Source of the DNA: Planctomycetota bacterium
GTDB taxonomy: Bacteria > Planctomycetota > UBA1135 > GCA-002686595
Assembly: GCA_020638835.1 (NCBI GenBank)
Contig: JACKHV010000006.1
Span: forward strand, 1-64,000
Reading direction: 5' to 3'
DNA length: 64,000 bases
Below the pieces are notes generated by a model. It saw nothing but the letters and a program-made list of their open reading frames with translations, was not told the origin of the DNA and searched no databases. Below, piece after piece: positions 23,602 to 31,552 of this stretch (the stretch's first letter is position 1; each line of letters starts with the position of its first letter). The translations under genes were made by a program, and so were the position numbers.

Positions 23602-24921
23602 ATGACCACACCGGCCCACGGCGGCACCGCCGCTCCGCTCTCCACGTCGCTGAACGCTCGGCTGTCGCTGATGATGTTCCTGCAGTACGCGATCTGGGGC
23701 GCGTGGCTGCCGTTCTTGTGGTCGTTCCTCGCGGGGCACCGCGGGATGACGGGCGATCAGATCGGGACCATGTTCGCCGCCGGAGCGCTCGGTGCGATCG
23801 TCGGACCCTTCCTCGCCGGACAAGTCGCCGACCGTTGGTTCGCGACGGAGCGCTTCCTCGGCATCTCGCACCTGATCGGCGCGGCACTCGTCTGGCAGCT
23901 CGCGTCGATCGAGAGCTACTCGGGCTTCCTCGTCGTCTCCGCGGTCTACGGCTTCGTCTACGCGCCGACGCTCTCGCTGACGAACAGCCTCGCCTTCCAC
24001 CACCTGCCCGACCGCGACCGCGACTTCGGGCGCGTGCGCTTGTGGGGCACGCTGGGTTGGATCGCGGTCGGCTTGGCGATGGGGCAGTGGCTCGCGTCGC
24101 AACACTCGCCGAGCGGATTGAGCGCCGACGCGCTCGCCGCCGCGCAAGTCGCCGGCAAGGCCGACGCCTTCCGACTCTCCGCGCTGCTCGGCGTCGTGAT
24201 GGGCGTCTACTGCTTCACGCTCCCGCACACGCCTCCGGCGAAGGGCAAGCAGTCGAACGCGACCTTCGAGGCGATCGGCGAGATCAAGCGCTCGCCGCTC
24301 TGGCAGCTCTTCCTGCTCGCCGTGCCGCTGTCGTGCATCCACCAGTTCTACTTCGTGCACACCGAGTCGTTCTTGGGCGCCCGACAGCTCGCTGCGCCCG
24401 CCTGGTCCACGAGCATCTTCGGCGTCGGCGGCGGGGGACTGATGACCGTCGGTCAGATGTCGGAAGTGATCGTGATCGCGTTGATTCCGTTCTTCGCGAA
24501 GCGCTTCTCGCGCAAGTCACTGCTGACGGTCGGCCTGCTCGCCTACGCGGCCCGCATGGCGCTCTTCGCCTACGTCGACTCCATCCCGCTGCCGACGATG
24601 ACGACGCTGCTCCTCGGCATCTCGCTGCACGGCCTGTGCTTCGGCTGCTTCATCTTCGTCGCCTTCATGATCGTCGACGAGGAGACCACGGCGGACGTGC
24701 GCGCCAGCGCGCAGAACCTGTTCAACCTCGTGATCATCGGCATCGGCATCATCGTCGGTTCGATGATCGCCGGCTCCGTCGCCGAGTGGGCGAAGGTGGA
24801 CGGCGTGATCGACTACCGCAAGCTCTTCAGCATCCCGATGTACGCGGCGCTCGTCGTGCTCGCCGTGCTCGCGATCATCTACCCCGGCGGCCGCCGCGAG
24901 CCGCGCGCCGTCACCGCCTGA
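23602..24921 (+). CDS. MFS permease of the nucleoside:H+ symporter type
   Basis: 439 aa with about 12 membrane segments. It resembles the NupG/XapB nucleoside:proton symporter branch of MFS ('NARLSLMMFLQYAIWGAWLP' at the N-terminus, 'FGRVRLWGTLGWIAVGLAMG', 'GLCFGCFIFVAFMIVDEE'). In planctomycetes this branch is common in sugar clusters, so a sugar or glycoside substrate is as likely as a nucleoside. The start ATG 23602 is 31 bp after the isomerase stop, and the N-terminal cytoplasmic stretch is short. The DUF1080 gene follows after 17 bp. Confidence 0.87.
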   Translation: MTTPAHGGTAAPLSTSLNARLSLMMFLQYAIWGAWLPFLWSFLAGHRGMTGDQIGTMFAAGALGAIVGPFLAGQVADRWFATERFLGISHLIGAALVWQLASIESYSGFLVVSAVYGFVYAPTLSLTNSLAFHHLPDRDRDFGRVRLWGTLGWIAVGLAMGQWLASQHSPSGLSADALAAAQVAGKADAFRLSALLGVVMGVYCFTLPHTPPAKGKQSNATFEAIGEIKRSPLWQLFLLAVPLSCIHQFYFVHTESFLGARQLAAPAWSTSIFGVGGGGLMTVGQMSEVIVIALIPFFAKRFSRKSLLTVGLLAYAARMALFAYVDSIPLPTMTTLLLGISLHGLCFGCFIFVAFMIVDEETTADVRASAQNLFNLVIIGIGIIVGSMIAGSVAEWAKVDGVIDYRKLFSIPMYAALVVLAVLAIIYPGGRREPRAVTA

Positions 24922-24938
24922 CCCCGACCGAATCCACC

Positions 24939-25649
24939 ATGCTGCGATCCCTCACCGCGCTCTCGCTCACCCTGCTCGCCGCCTGCGCCGGCACGCAGAC
25001 CAACACCGACACCGCCGAGGTGCCGAACACGCTGACGCGCGCGGAAGCCAACGACGGCTTCCAACTGCTCTTCGACGGCAGCTCGACCGACCGCTGGCGC
25101 GGCTTCAAGAAGGACGGCTTCCCCGAGGGTTGGGTCGTCGAGGGTGACGCCCTGGCGCGCGTCGCGTCCGGCGGCGACATCATCACGCGCGACGAGTACG
25201 ACTCCTTCGAGCTGCGCCTCGAGTGGAAGATCTCGCCGGGCGGCAACTCCGGGATCATGTGGCACGTGATCGAGTCCGACGACGTGCAGGCGACCTACCA
25301 GAGCGGACCCGAGATGCAGGTGCTCGACGACGCCGGATACCCGGACATCGAGCCGGAACACTCGGCGGGAGCGTGCTACGCGCTCTACCCGCCGAGCGCG
25401 TCGGCCGCGGCCCCGGTGGGCGAATGGAACCGTGTGCGGCTGCGCGTCGACCACGGTCACGTCACGCACTGGTTGAACGACGTGAAGCTGTGCGAGTACG
25501 ACTTGTGGTCCGACGACTGGAACGCGCGCGTCCAGGCGAGCAAGTTCTCGTCGATGCCGCACTTCGCCAAGGCCCGCGCCGGCCACATCGCGCTGCAGGA
25601 CCACGGCGATCCCGTCTGGTACCGCAACTTGCGGATCAAGCGGCTGTAG
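24939..25649 (+). CDS. DUF1080 (3-keto-disaccharide hydrolase-like) lipoprotein
   Basis: 236 aa. Lipobox 'LLAAC' with C16. The DUF1080 concanavalin-like fold is clear from 'GFQLLFDGSSTDRWRGF', 'SFELRLEWKISPGGNSGIMW', 'GPEMQVLDD' and the closing 'GHIALQDHGDPVWYRNLRI'. Some members hydrolyse 3-keto-glucosides, which fits the oxidoreductase and isomerase upstream: outside hydrolysis, uptake by the MFS protein, then reduction or isomerisation. It is the last gene of the co-directional cluster that starts at 17964. Confidence 0.9.
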   Translation: MLRSLTALSLTLLAACAGTQTNTDTAEVPNTLTRAEANDGFQLLFDGSSTDRWRGFKKDGFPEGWVVEGDALARVASGGDIITRDEYDSFELRLEWKISPGGNSGIMWHVIESDDVQATYQSGPEMQVLDDAGYPDIEPEHSAGACYALYPPSASAAAPVGEWNRVRLRVDHGHVTHWLNDVKLCEYDLWSDDWNARVQASKFSSMPHFAKARAGHIALQDHGDPVWYRNLRIKRL

Positions 25650-25800
25650 GCTGTTCGGCGAGCAACACCGCGGCTCTCGCCCGGATACGCACCAATGCGG
25701 AGTGCCGTACGATCAGGAACGTGGCGCTCCGCCGAGCAAGGCTGATTAGACTGAACCGAACGACGTCGGGCTCGTCCCCTCGTCACCCAAGGAGTATTCG

Positions 25801-26649
25801 ATGCACATCGCTGAGATCATGACGCCGGACCCCATCGTCGTGGGGCCGGACTGCCCTCTGGACGACGCCATCCACCTGTTCGAGCAGTGTGGATTCCGTC
25901 ACCTCCCCGTGGTCGAAGACGGCGCGTTGATCGGAATGGTCTCCGACCGCGACCTCTCCCTGGCGACCGGTTGGGTGCTCGCCGACTACCGCCGGACCGA
26001 GGACTCGGACGGCCCCCAGGCCGTGCGCGAGATCATGCGCAGCCCCGTGCTGTCGCTCTCGACACTGGATACTCCCGAAGACGTCGCGGCCATGATCGTC
26101 GGCAAGCGCATCGGCGCGGTCCCGATCATGAACGGCAAGAAGCTGGCGGGCATCGTCACCGAGACGAACCTGCTCGAGGCCTTCCGTGAAGAGAAGCTGG
26201 CGACCGACCTCGCCGGGGACCACGCGATCACCGTCTCCGAGATGATGACGACGGACGTCGACACGCTCGACCCCGACCAGTTCCTCGACGACGCGCTCGA
26301 GCTGATCGTGGAGAAGGGTTACCGCCACGTCCCGATCGTCGAGAAGGGGCGCGTGCTGGGCATGATCTCCGACCGCGACCTGCGCTTCGGCATGGGTCAG
26401 GAGATGATCTCCGACATGAGCGCGCAGGAGACGGGTCGCCTCGAGATCTCGCGCACGCCGCTCTCGGCCCTGATGGCGGTCGACGTCGTCTCGGTCGACT
26501 CGCGCTGCACCTTGACGCAGGCGATCGACGTGATGCTCGCGCACCACTTCAGCGCGCTCCCGGTCGTCGACGGCAGCAAGCTGGTCGGCATCCTGACGCA
26601 GACCGACGTGTTGAAGCACGTCGTGCGGAACGGTCCGGTCGCGAGCTGA
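25801..26649 (+). CDS. Protein of four CBS domains (two Bateman modules)
   Basis: 282 aa composed only of CBS domains: 'MTPDPIVVGPDCPLDDA' (1-60), 'IMRSPVLSLSTLDTPEDVA' (about 78-130), 'MMTTDVDTLDPDQFLDDA' (about 148-205) and 'LMAVDVVSVDSRCTLTQA' (about 222-280). The recurrent 'GMVSDRDL' / 'GMISDRDL' strands are typical adenine-nucleotide sites. It is probably a stand-alone energy or nucleotide sensor that binds a partner. AAGGAG ends 7 nt before the ATG, so this start is firm. TAGACT at 25746-25751 is a possible -10. A strong stem-loop lies downstream. Confidence 0.92.
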   Translation: MHIAEIMTPDPIVVGPDCPLDDAIHLFEQCGFRHLPVVEDGALIGMVSDRDLSLATGWVLADYRRTEDSDGPQAVREIMRSPVLSLSTLDTPEDVAAMIVGKRIGAVPIMNGKKLAGIVTETNLLEAFREEKLATDLAGDHAITVSEMMTTDVDTLDPDQFLDDALELIVEKGYRHVPIVEKGRVLGMISDRDLRFGMGQEMISDMSAQETGRLEISRTPLSALMAVDVVSVDSRCTLTQAIDVMLAHHFSALPVVDGSKLVGILTQTDVLKHVVRNGPVAS

Positions 26650-26686
26650 GCGCCGCCGACGCGCGCCGTTCCCAGGCGACGTGAAA

Positions 26687-26713
26687 CAAGCCGCAGTCCC
26701 TGACTGCGGCTTG
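26687..26713. terminator. Stem-loop between convergent genes, probable bidirectional terminator
   Basis: A perfect 12-bp stem CAAGCCGCAGTC/GACTGCGGCTTG has a 3-nt loop. On the minus strand it is followed by TTTC, and on the plus strand by CTGC. It lies between the CBS gene (plus) and the 53-aa gene (minus). The short U-run makes it a better terminator for the minus-strand gene. Confidence 0.65.
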
Positions 26714-26791
26714 CTGCATGGTCACCGGGCCGTTCGGCGCCTCCGCGAGTTCAAGGCAGGGTCGTGACCGTGTCTTCGTCTTCCCGCGCGC

Positions 26792-26953
26792 TCAGTTCGT
26801 TCCCACGAAGATCACGACCAGGAACAGGGCACCCCACAGGATCCGTCCGATCAAGACCTCGACCGAAGCGCGCCGGTTCCGGACGCCGTCGGGCAGGAAA
26901 CGACTGGTTCCCAGCATCGCGTTCATGGCCGCGGCGTTCGTCCGTTCTGACAT
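26792..26953 (-). CDS. 53-aa single-span membrane protein
   Basis: A short gene of 53 aa. The ATG at 26953 is preceded by AAGGAG (26961-26966) at 7-nt spacing, a strong SD in a genome where most starts lack one. The N-terminal half is polar and basic ('MSERTNAAAMNAMLGTS', 'RNRRASVEVL'). The C-terminal half is one membrane helix ('ILWGALFLVVIFVGTN') that ends at the stop. This predicts an N-in or N-out one-pass protein. The terminator-like stem at 26687-26713 lies downstream. I recognise no family, and a role in a membrane complex or as a small regulator is open. Confidence 0.65.
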   Translation of the reverse strand: MSERTNAAAMNAMLGTSRFLPDGVRNRRASVEVLIGRILWGALFLVVIFVGTN

Positions 26954-27099
26954 CCGTGTGCTCCTTCAACGTGGTTCCCTTCGGGAGCGGTGATTAGCGG
27001 GCTCCCCCGAGTCGGTTACCGGCATTCCACCGGCGGCGCCGGCGAATACACTAGATCTACGAGCCGAGCCGTACGCACCGGACACGCAGGAGGTGGAAG

Positions 27100-27390
27100 A
27101 TGGAAACGAAAGAAATCGAGGTCGACTGCCCGTGTTGCGACACGCGCCTCGTGATCGACGTGCGGACGCGCACGGTGTTGAAGCACGCACCGCGCACCCA
27201 GCTGGACGAGACCGGTAGGGCGAAGCTCGACGAGGGGCGTTGGGACCAAGCGATCCAGCGCACCTCCGGACGCGTCGACGAAGCCACCTCGAAGCTGAAC
27301 CAGGCGCTGGAGGACGAGCGCGCGAAGGAGTCGCGCCTCGACGACCTGTTCGACAAGGCGAACAAGAAGCTGCGCGACAAGGGCGAGTGA
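27100..27390 (+). CDS. Small charged protein with an N-terminal CPCC motif
   Basis: 96 aa. The first strand carries 'VDCPCCDTRLVIDVRT', a single CxCC group that looks like half a zinc ribbon and may dimerise around a metal. The rest is a long charged helix ('LDEGRWDQAIQRTSGRVDEA', 'KLNQALEDERAKE', 'ANKKLRDKGE') that probably forms a coiled coil. AGGAGG 6 nt before the ATG supports the start. It is convergent with the P-type ATPase gene (25 bp between stops). Similar short proteins are usually annotated as hypothetical; no function is known to me. Confidence 0.75.
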   Translation: METKEIEVDCPCCDTRLVIDVRTRTVLKHAPRTQLDETGRAKLDEGRWDQAIQRTSGRVDEATSKLNQALEDERAKESRLDDLFDKANKKLRDKGE

Positions 27391-27415
27391 CCGCACGCGC
27401 CGCGTTCGTTCGCGC

Positions 27416-29623
27416 TCAGTCGAGCTTCGCCCAGCGAAGGCGCAGGCTGTTCGTCACGACGAGCACGCTCGACAGCGCCATGATGCCCGCCGCGACGGTC
27501 GGCGGGATGCGCAGCGGCAGCACTCCTTCGAGGGCGCCGGTCGCGATCGGCAGCAGGAACAGGTTGTAGCCGAACGCCCACGCCAGATTGACGCGGATCG
27601 TCGTGCGCGTGCGCCACGCGAGCCGGAACAAGCGCGGGAGCAGGCGGGGGTCGTCCCGCAGCAGGGCGCAGCCCGCGGCTTCGAGCGCCACGTCGGCGCC
27701 GCCGCCCATCGCGATCCCGACGTCCGCGGCGGCCAGCGCGGGCGCGTCGTTCACCCCGTCACCGACCATCGCGACGACGTGTCCCTGTGCCTGCGCGGCG
27801 TGCAGACGCTCCAGCTTCTCCTCTGGGCGCAGCCGACCTTCGGACTGCTCGATGCCGAGCTCCGCGGCGAGCGCTCGCACCGCCTCCTGCGCGTCTCCGG
27901 ACCAGAGGCGCAGGTGCAGCCCCGGCGCGACCAAGTCGTCCAGCGCGTGGCGGACGCCTTCGCGCGCCGGGTCGAAGAGCCCCAGGGATCCCGTGAGCTT
28001 CCCGTCGCGTTCCACGAGCACCGGCGAGTTGCCGCCCTGCGCGGCGCGCGTAACGAGCGCGTCGACCCCCTCGACGGCGTGTCCGCGCGCCGCCGCGCCG
28101 CGCGGGCTGCCGATCCACACGGCGACTCCGTCGACGTCCGCGCGCGCGCCCGTGCCGGTCTCGGCCTGGAAGTTCGCCGACGGCGCGACCTGCAGGCCCC
28201 GCTCGCGTGCCGCTTCCACGATGCCGCGTCCCAGGGGTTGTTCGGAGTGCACCTCGACCGCGGCGGCGAGTGCCAGCAGCTCGTCCTCGGTCGACCCGCC
28301 CGCGATCGGCTCGATGCGCCGCACCGTCGGCCGCCCGGCGGTCAGCGTGCCCGTCTTGTCGAAGGCGACGACGTCGACCTGCGCCAAGGTCTCGAGCGCC
28401 GCCGCGTCCCGCACCAGCACGCCCTCGCGCGCGCCGCGGCCGGCGGCGACGACGATCGCGGTGGGGGTGGCGAGACCGAGCGCGCAGGGACAGGCGATCA
28501 CGAGCACGGTGACCGCGTGCGAGATGGCCGCGACGCTGTCGCCGGCGAGCAACCAGCCGGCGGCCGTCGCCGCGGCGATGACCAGCACGACGGGGACGAA
28601 GATGCCCGCGACGCGGTCGGCGAGGCGCTGGGCGGGCGGCGTCGAGCCCTGGGCCTCGCGCAATGCCCGGCCGATGCGACCCAGGGCGCTGTCCGCACCG
28701 ATGCCGGTGGCCTTGAGCGCGAGCGAGCCGCTGCCGTTCAGCGCCCCGGCGTGCACCAGGTCCCCGGCGGCGACCTCGCGAGGGATGCTTTCGCCAGTCA
28801 AATGGGCCTCATCGACGGCTGAACCGCCCTCGAAGACCTGTCCGTCGACCGGAATCCGCTCTCCCGGGCGCACGCGCACCAGCTGGCCCGGACGGACCTC
28901 CGCGAGCGGCACCTCGCGCTCCTCGCCGAGCCGCAGCACCCGCGCCGTGGCGGGGGTGAGGGACAGCAGCGAGCGCAGGGCGTCGCCCGTGCCGTGCCGG
29001 GCGCGCGCTTCCAGCCAGCGTCCGAAGAGCACGAAGAGCGGGATCAGCACCGCCGCGTGGGCGTGGGAAGCGGCGTCCCCGACCCAGCGGGGAGCGAGCA
29101 GTCCAGCGAGCCCGGCGAACCAGGCGGTGGCACTCCCGAGCCCCACCAGGCTGTCCATGTCCGGCGCGCGGCGCGCGAGGTTCCGGAAGCCGCGCCAGAG
29201 CATCGGGCCCGCTGCGACGAAGACCACGATCCCCGCGGGGATCAGTTCGCTGCCATGGGGCAGGCCCAGAGAGTGGGAGAAGAAGGCCAGGATCGAGAAG
29301 GGCAGCGCGAGGAGGGCGCGCCGGCCGGCGTCGCGGCGCTCGCGGAGCGCCTCCTCTTCGGAGACCGCGACGCTCTCGGCCAGCCCGCGGCCGTCGAGCG
29401 AGCCCTCCGGGAGGCCGAAGCCCGCCGCGGCGAGGTCCCGCGCGAGGGCGGCCTCGTCCACCTCGGAACCGGCCTCGAAACGGGCGGTTCCCGAGGCGAA
29501 TTGCACCGTGGCGCGGGCGATCCCGGGCTGCCGCTCGAGCACGGCTGCGACCTTCGAGGCGCAGCTCGCGCAGCGCATGCCCGAGATCGGGACCTCGATG
29601 CGGCGTGTCGTGGGTGTGTTCAT
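27416..29623 (-). CDS. copA: Copper-type P1B ATPase
   Basis: 735 aa. One N-terminal heavy-metal domain has 'GMRCASC' (C18, C21). It is followed by eight membrane segments with the ion-site motif 'ACPCALGLATPTA' (CPC, about 376-378), the phosphorylation site D422 in 'FDKTGTLTAGRP' and the hinge 'GDGVNDAPALAAADVGIAM'. CPC plus CxxC fits Cu(I) export. The nucleotide-domain 'SEHPL' motif reads 'SEQPLG' with Q462 in place of His, which is unusual because that His contacts ATP. The start ATG 29623 comes just before the HMA domain; longer frames upstream are not conserved-looking. It is divergent from the LOG gene. Confidence 0.93.
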   Translation of the reverse strand: MNTPTTRRIEVPISGMRCASCASKVAAVLERQPGIARATVQFASGTARFEAGSEVDEAALARDLAAAGFGLPEGSLDGRGLAESVAVSEEEALRERRDAGRRALLALPFSILAFFSHSLGLPHGSELIPAGIVVFVAAGPMLWRGFRNLARRAPDMDSLVGLGSATAWFAGLAGLLAPRWVGDAASHAHAAVLIPLFVLFGRWLEARARHGTGDALRSLLSLTPATARVLRLGEEREVPLAEVRPGQLVRVRPGERIPVDGQVFEGGSAVDEAHLTGESIPREVAAGDLVHAGALNGSGSLALKATGIGADSALGRIGRALREAQGSTPPAQRLADRVAGIFVPVVLVIAAATAAGWLLAGDSVAAISHAVTVLVIACPCALGLATPTAIVVAAGRGAREGVLVRDAAALETLAQVDVVAFDKTGTLTAGRPTVRRIEPIAGGSTEDELLALAAAVEVHSEQPLGRGIVEAARERGLQVAPSANFQAETGTGARADVDGVAVWIGSPRGAAARGHAVEGVDALVTRAAQGGNSPVLVERDGKLTGSLGLFDPAREGVRHALDDLVAPGLHLRLWSGDAQEAVRALAAELGIEQSEGRLRPEEKLERLHAAQAQGHVVAMVGDGVNDAPALAAADVGIAMGGGADVALEAAGCALLRDDPRLLPRLFRLAWRTRTTIRVNLAWAFGYNLFLLPIATGALEGVLPLRIPPTVAAGIMALSSVLVVTNSLRLRWAKLD

Positions 29624-29718
29624 CAGCTCTGGAGGCGCCCTGTCGATGGTGCCAGGGGAGTCCTTTGCCGTCGACCAGGCGGTGGGATAGAACCACTGCC
29701 CCTTCGACCCAAGCATCC

Positions 29719-30540
29719 ATGACCGACAGTCGCTATCGGGCCATCAAGGCCTACAAGAACGAGAAGTTCCTCAACAGCCCCGACGCGCGGGCGCTGCGCA
29801 TCCTGTCCGAGTACCTCGAGCCGGCGTCGCGCTTCAAGGAGTTCAAGGTCCGCGACACGATCGTGTTCTTCGGCTCGGCCCGCATCCCGTCCCGCGAGGT
29901 CGCGGCGGCGGAGGTCGAGGCCGCGCGGGCCGGCGACGGGGACCTCGAGCGCGCCGAGATGCGGCTGCACATGTCCCGCTACTACGAGGAGACGCGCGAA
30001 TTGGCGGCGCGGCTGACGACCTGGTCGAAGAGCCTCGAGGGGACCGAGCGCCGCTTCGTCGTCTGCTCGGGCGGCGGTCCCGGGATCATGGAGGCCGCGA
30101 ACCGCGGCGCGTCCGAGGCGGCGGGCGAGAACATCGGCCTGAACATCTCGCTGCCCTTCGAGCAGATCGACAACCCGTACACCACGCGACGCCTCGCCTT
30201 CGAGTTCCACTACTTCTTCATGCGGAAGTTCTGGTTCAGCTACCTCGCCAAGGCGATGGTCGTGATGCCCGGCGGCTTCGGCACCTTCGACGAGTTCATG
30301 GAAGTCGTCACGCTGGTGCAGACGCTGAAGATCAAGAAGAAGCTCCCGATCGTGCTGTTCGGCACGGAGTACTGGGACGAGATCATCAACTTCGAGCCGA
30401 TGGTCAAGTTCGGCACGATCAGTCCGGAAGACGTCAACCTGTTCTTCCGCACGGACTCGGTCGACGAAGCCTTCGAGTTCCTGACGACGCAGTTCAAGAA
30501 GCACTTCTTGAACGGCGGGAACGGACACGTCGAGGGCTGA
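29719..30540 (+). CDS. LOG-family (TIGR00730-like) Rossmann protein
   Basis: 273 aa. The LOG/lysine-decarboxylase-like signatures are 'SGGGPGIMEAANRGA' and 'VMPGGFGTFDEFMEVVTLVQ' (PGGxGTxxE). Proven family members cleave nucleoside 5'-monophosphates of cytokinin type to the free base, and bacterial members often act as nucleotide phosphoribohydrolases. This one has an N-terminal extension of about 45 residues ('SRYRAIKAYKNEKFLNS') before the Rossmann core. It is the first of three closely spaced plus-strand genes (LOG, GGDEF-like, MamK-like) with gaps of 31 and 24 bp. Confidence 0.88.
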   Translation: MTDSRYRAIKAYKNEKFLNSPDARALRILSEYLEPASRFKEFKVRDTIVFFGSARIPSREVAAAEVEAARAGDGDLERAEMRLHMSRYYEETRELAARLTTWSKSLEGTERRFVVCSGGGPGIMEAANRGASEAAGENIGLNISLPFEQIDNPYTTRRLAFEFHYFFMRKFWFSYLAKAMVVMPGGFGTFDEFMEVVTLVQTLKIKKKLPIVLFGTEYWDEIINFEPMVKFGTISPEDVNLFFRTDSVDEAFEFLTTQFKKHFLNGGNGHVEG

Positions 30541-30571
30541 TCTCGTCCGGCGAGCGCCCCGAGCCCCAGTC

Positions 30572-31528
30572 ATGCCCGAGTTCCCAACCGTCAACTTCAG
30601 CGAGACGAATCAGGGGCTGTTCTCCTCCGAGGAGATCCAGCGCCTGATGCGGGCGGAGTGCGCGCGGGCGAAGCGCTACGGTTATCCGATCGTCGTGTTG
30701 TTGGTCGGCGTCGACCGACTCGACCAGCTCGGGGACCTCTACGGCGCGGAGTCGCGCGCGACGATCCAGCGCGAGGTGGCGGAGCTGATGCGCGCCGTCA
30801 CGCGCGCGAGCGACATGTTCGGCTGCAAGCTGGCCGGGTCGTTCCTCAGCTTCTACCCGCACACGCCGCGCGCGGAAGGTCCGCGCATCGCGAGGCGCTT
30901 GCTCGAGCGCACGCGGCGGCTCGTCTTCGACGAGGGCGCGGCTTCGGTCGCGGTGACCTTGTCGGTCGGCATCGCCAGCGCCACCCAGGACCAGGCGGAC
31001 TACGACTTCGACGTGCTGATCGAGCACGCGCAGAGCGCGCTCAAGAAGGCGCAGGAAACGGGCGGCGACCGCTTCGCCGTCTACGTCCCGCCGCCGCCTG
31101 CGCCGCCGGCCGCCATCCCCGGCGGACTCGAGGCGATCGGCAAGGAACTCGAGCGCATGCTGTCGGAGAAGGTCGCCGAGATCTTCCACTCGATGGGGCG
31201 CGAGGTTCCGGACTTCCACGGACACGAGCGCGAAGTGCTCGAGCTCGCGGTCAGCCGCATGAACGAAGAGCGCGCGCAGTTGGTGGAAGACCACAAGCGT
31301 CAGTACGACTTGCTCGAGCGTCGTCTGGCGAAGCTCGCGGGCAACCTCGAGATGACGGAGGCGGAGCTGCGCGCGACGATGGCGCGCAAGAACATCGACC
31401 CCGGCGTGGCGTCGATCTATCGCACCGTTCAAGGGCTCTCGGCGGCCGAGGAGGACGCGGAGCTCAAGCGCGAGATGATGAGCAAGATCTTCGAGGCGAA
31501 CCTCGAGCTCCAGAAGAGGGACTCTTAG
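30572..31528 (+). CDS. Degenerate GGDEF-like domain with long coiled coil
   Basis: 318 aa. Residues about 20-170 fold like a GGDEF domain ('RAKRYGYPIVVLLVGVDRLD', 'VTLSVGIASATQDQ', 'LIEHAQSALKKAQETGGDRF'). The signature GGDEF loop reads 'LAGSFL', so cyclase activity is not expected. A Pro-rich linker ('PPPPAPPAA') follows at about 171-182, and then a long charged helical region (about 186-318) likely forms a coiled coil. It may bind c-di-GMP or serve as a structural adaptor. Its place directly upstream of an actin-like gene, with 24 bp between, suggests the two work together. Confidence 0.8.
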   Translation: MPEFPTVNFSETNQGLFSSEEIQRLMRAECARAKRYGYPIVVLLVGVDRLDQLGDLYGAESRATIQREVAELMRAVTRASDMFGCKLAGSFLSFYPHTPRAEGPRIARRLLERTRRLVFDEGAASVAVTLSVGIASATQDQADYDFDVLIEHAQSALKKAQETGGDRFAVYVPPPPAPPAAIPGGLEAIGKELERMLSEKVAEIFHSMGREVPDFHGHEREVLELAVSRMNEERAQLVEDHKRQYDLLERRLAKLAGNLEMTEAELRATMARKNIDPGVASIYRTVQGLSAAEEDAELKREMMSKIFEANLELQKRDS

Positions 31529-31552
31529 GACCGCAGTGGACGGAGTGCAGAG

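Noticed and set aside
5333..25768. 15-nt match ACCGAACGACGTCGG between the hairpin loop at 5333 and the region before the CBS gene
   Set aside because: One or two such matches are expected by chance in 64 kb of similar composition; the flanks do not match.
26718..26993. 91-codon plus-strand frame over the 53-aa gene
   Set aside because: No SD, Arg/Ser-rich composition and no plausible fold, while the opposite strand has a strong SD and a clean membrane protein.
30572..31528. Active diguanylate cyclase
   Set aside because: The GGDEF loop reads AGSF. The fold is kept, but the catalytic signature is lost.
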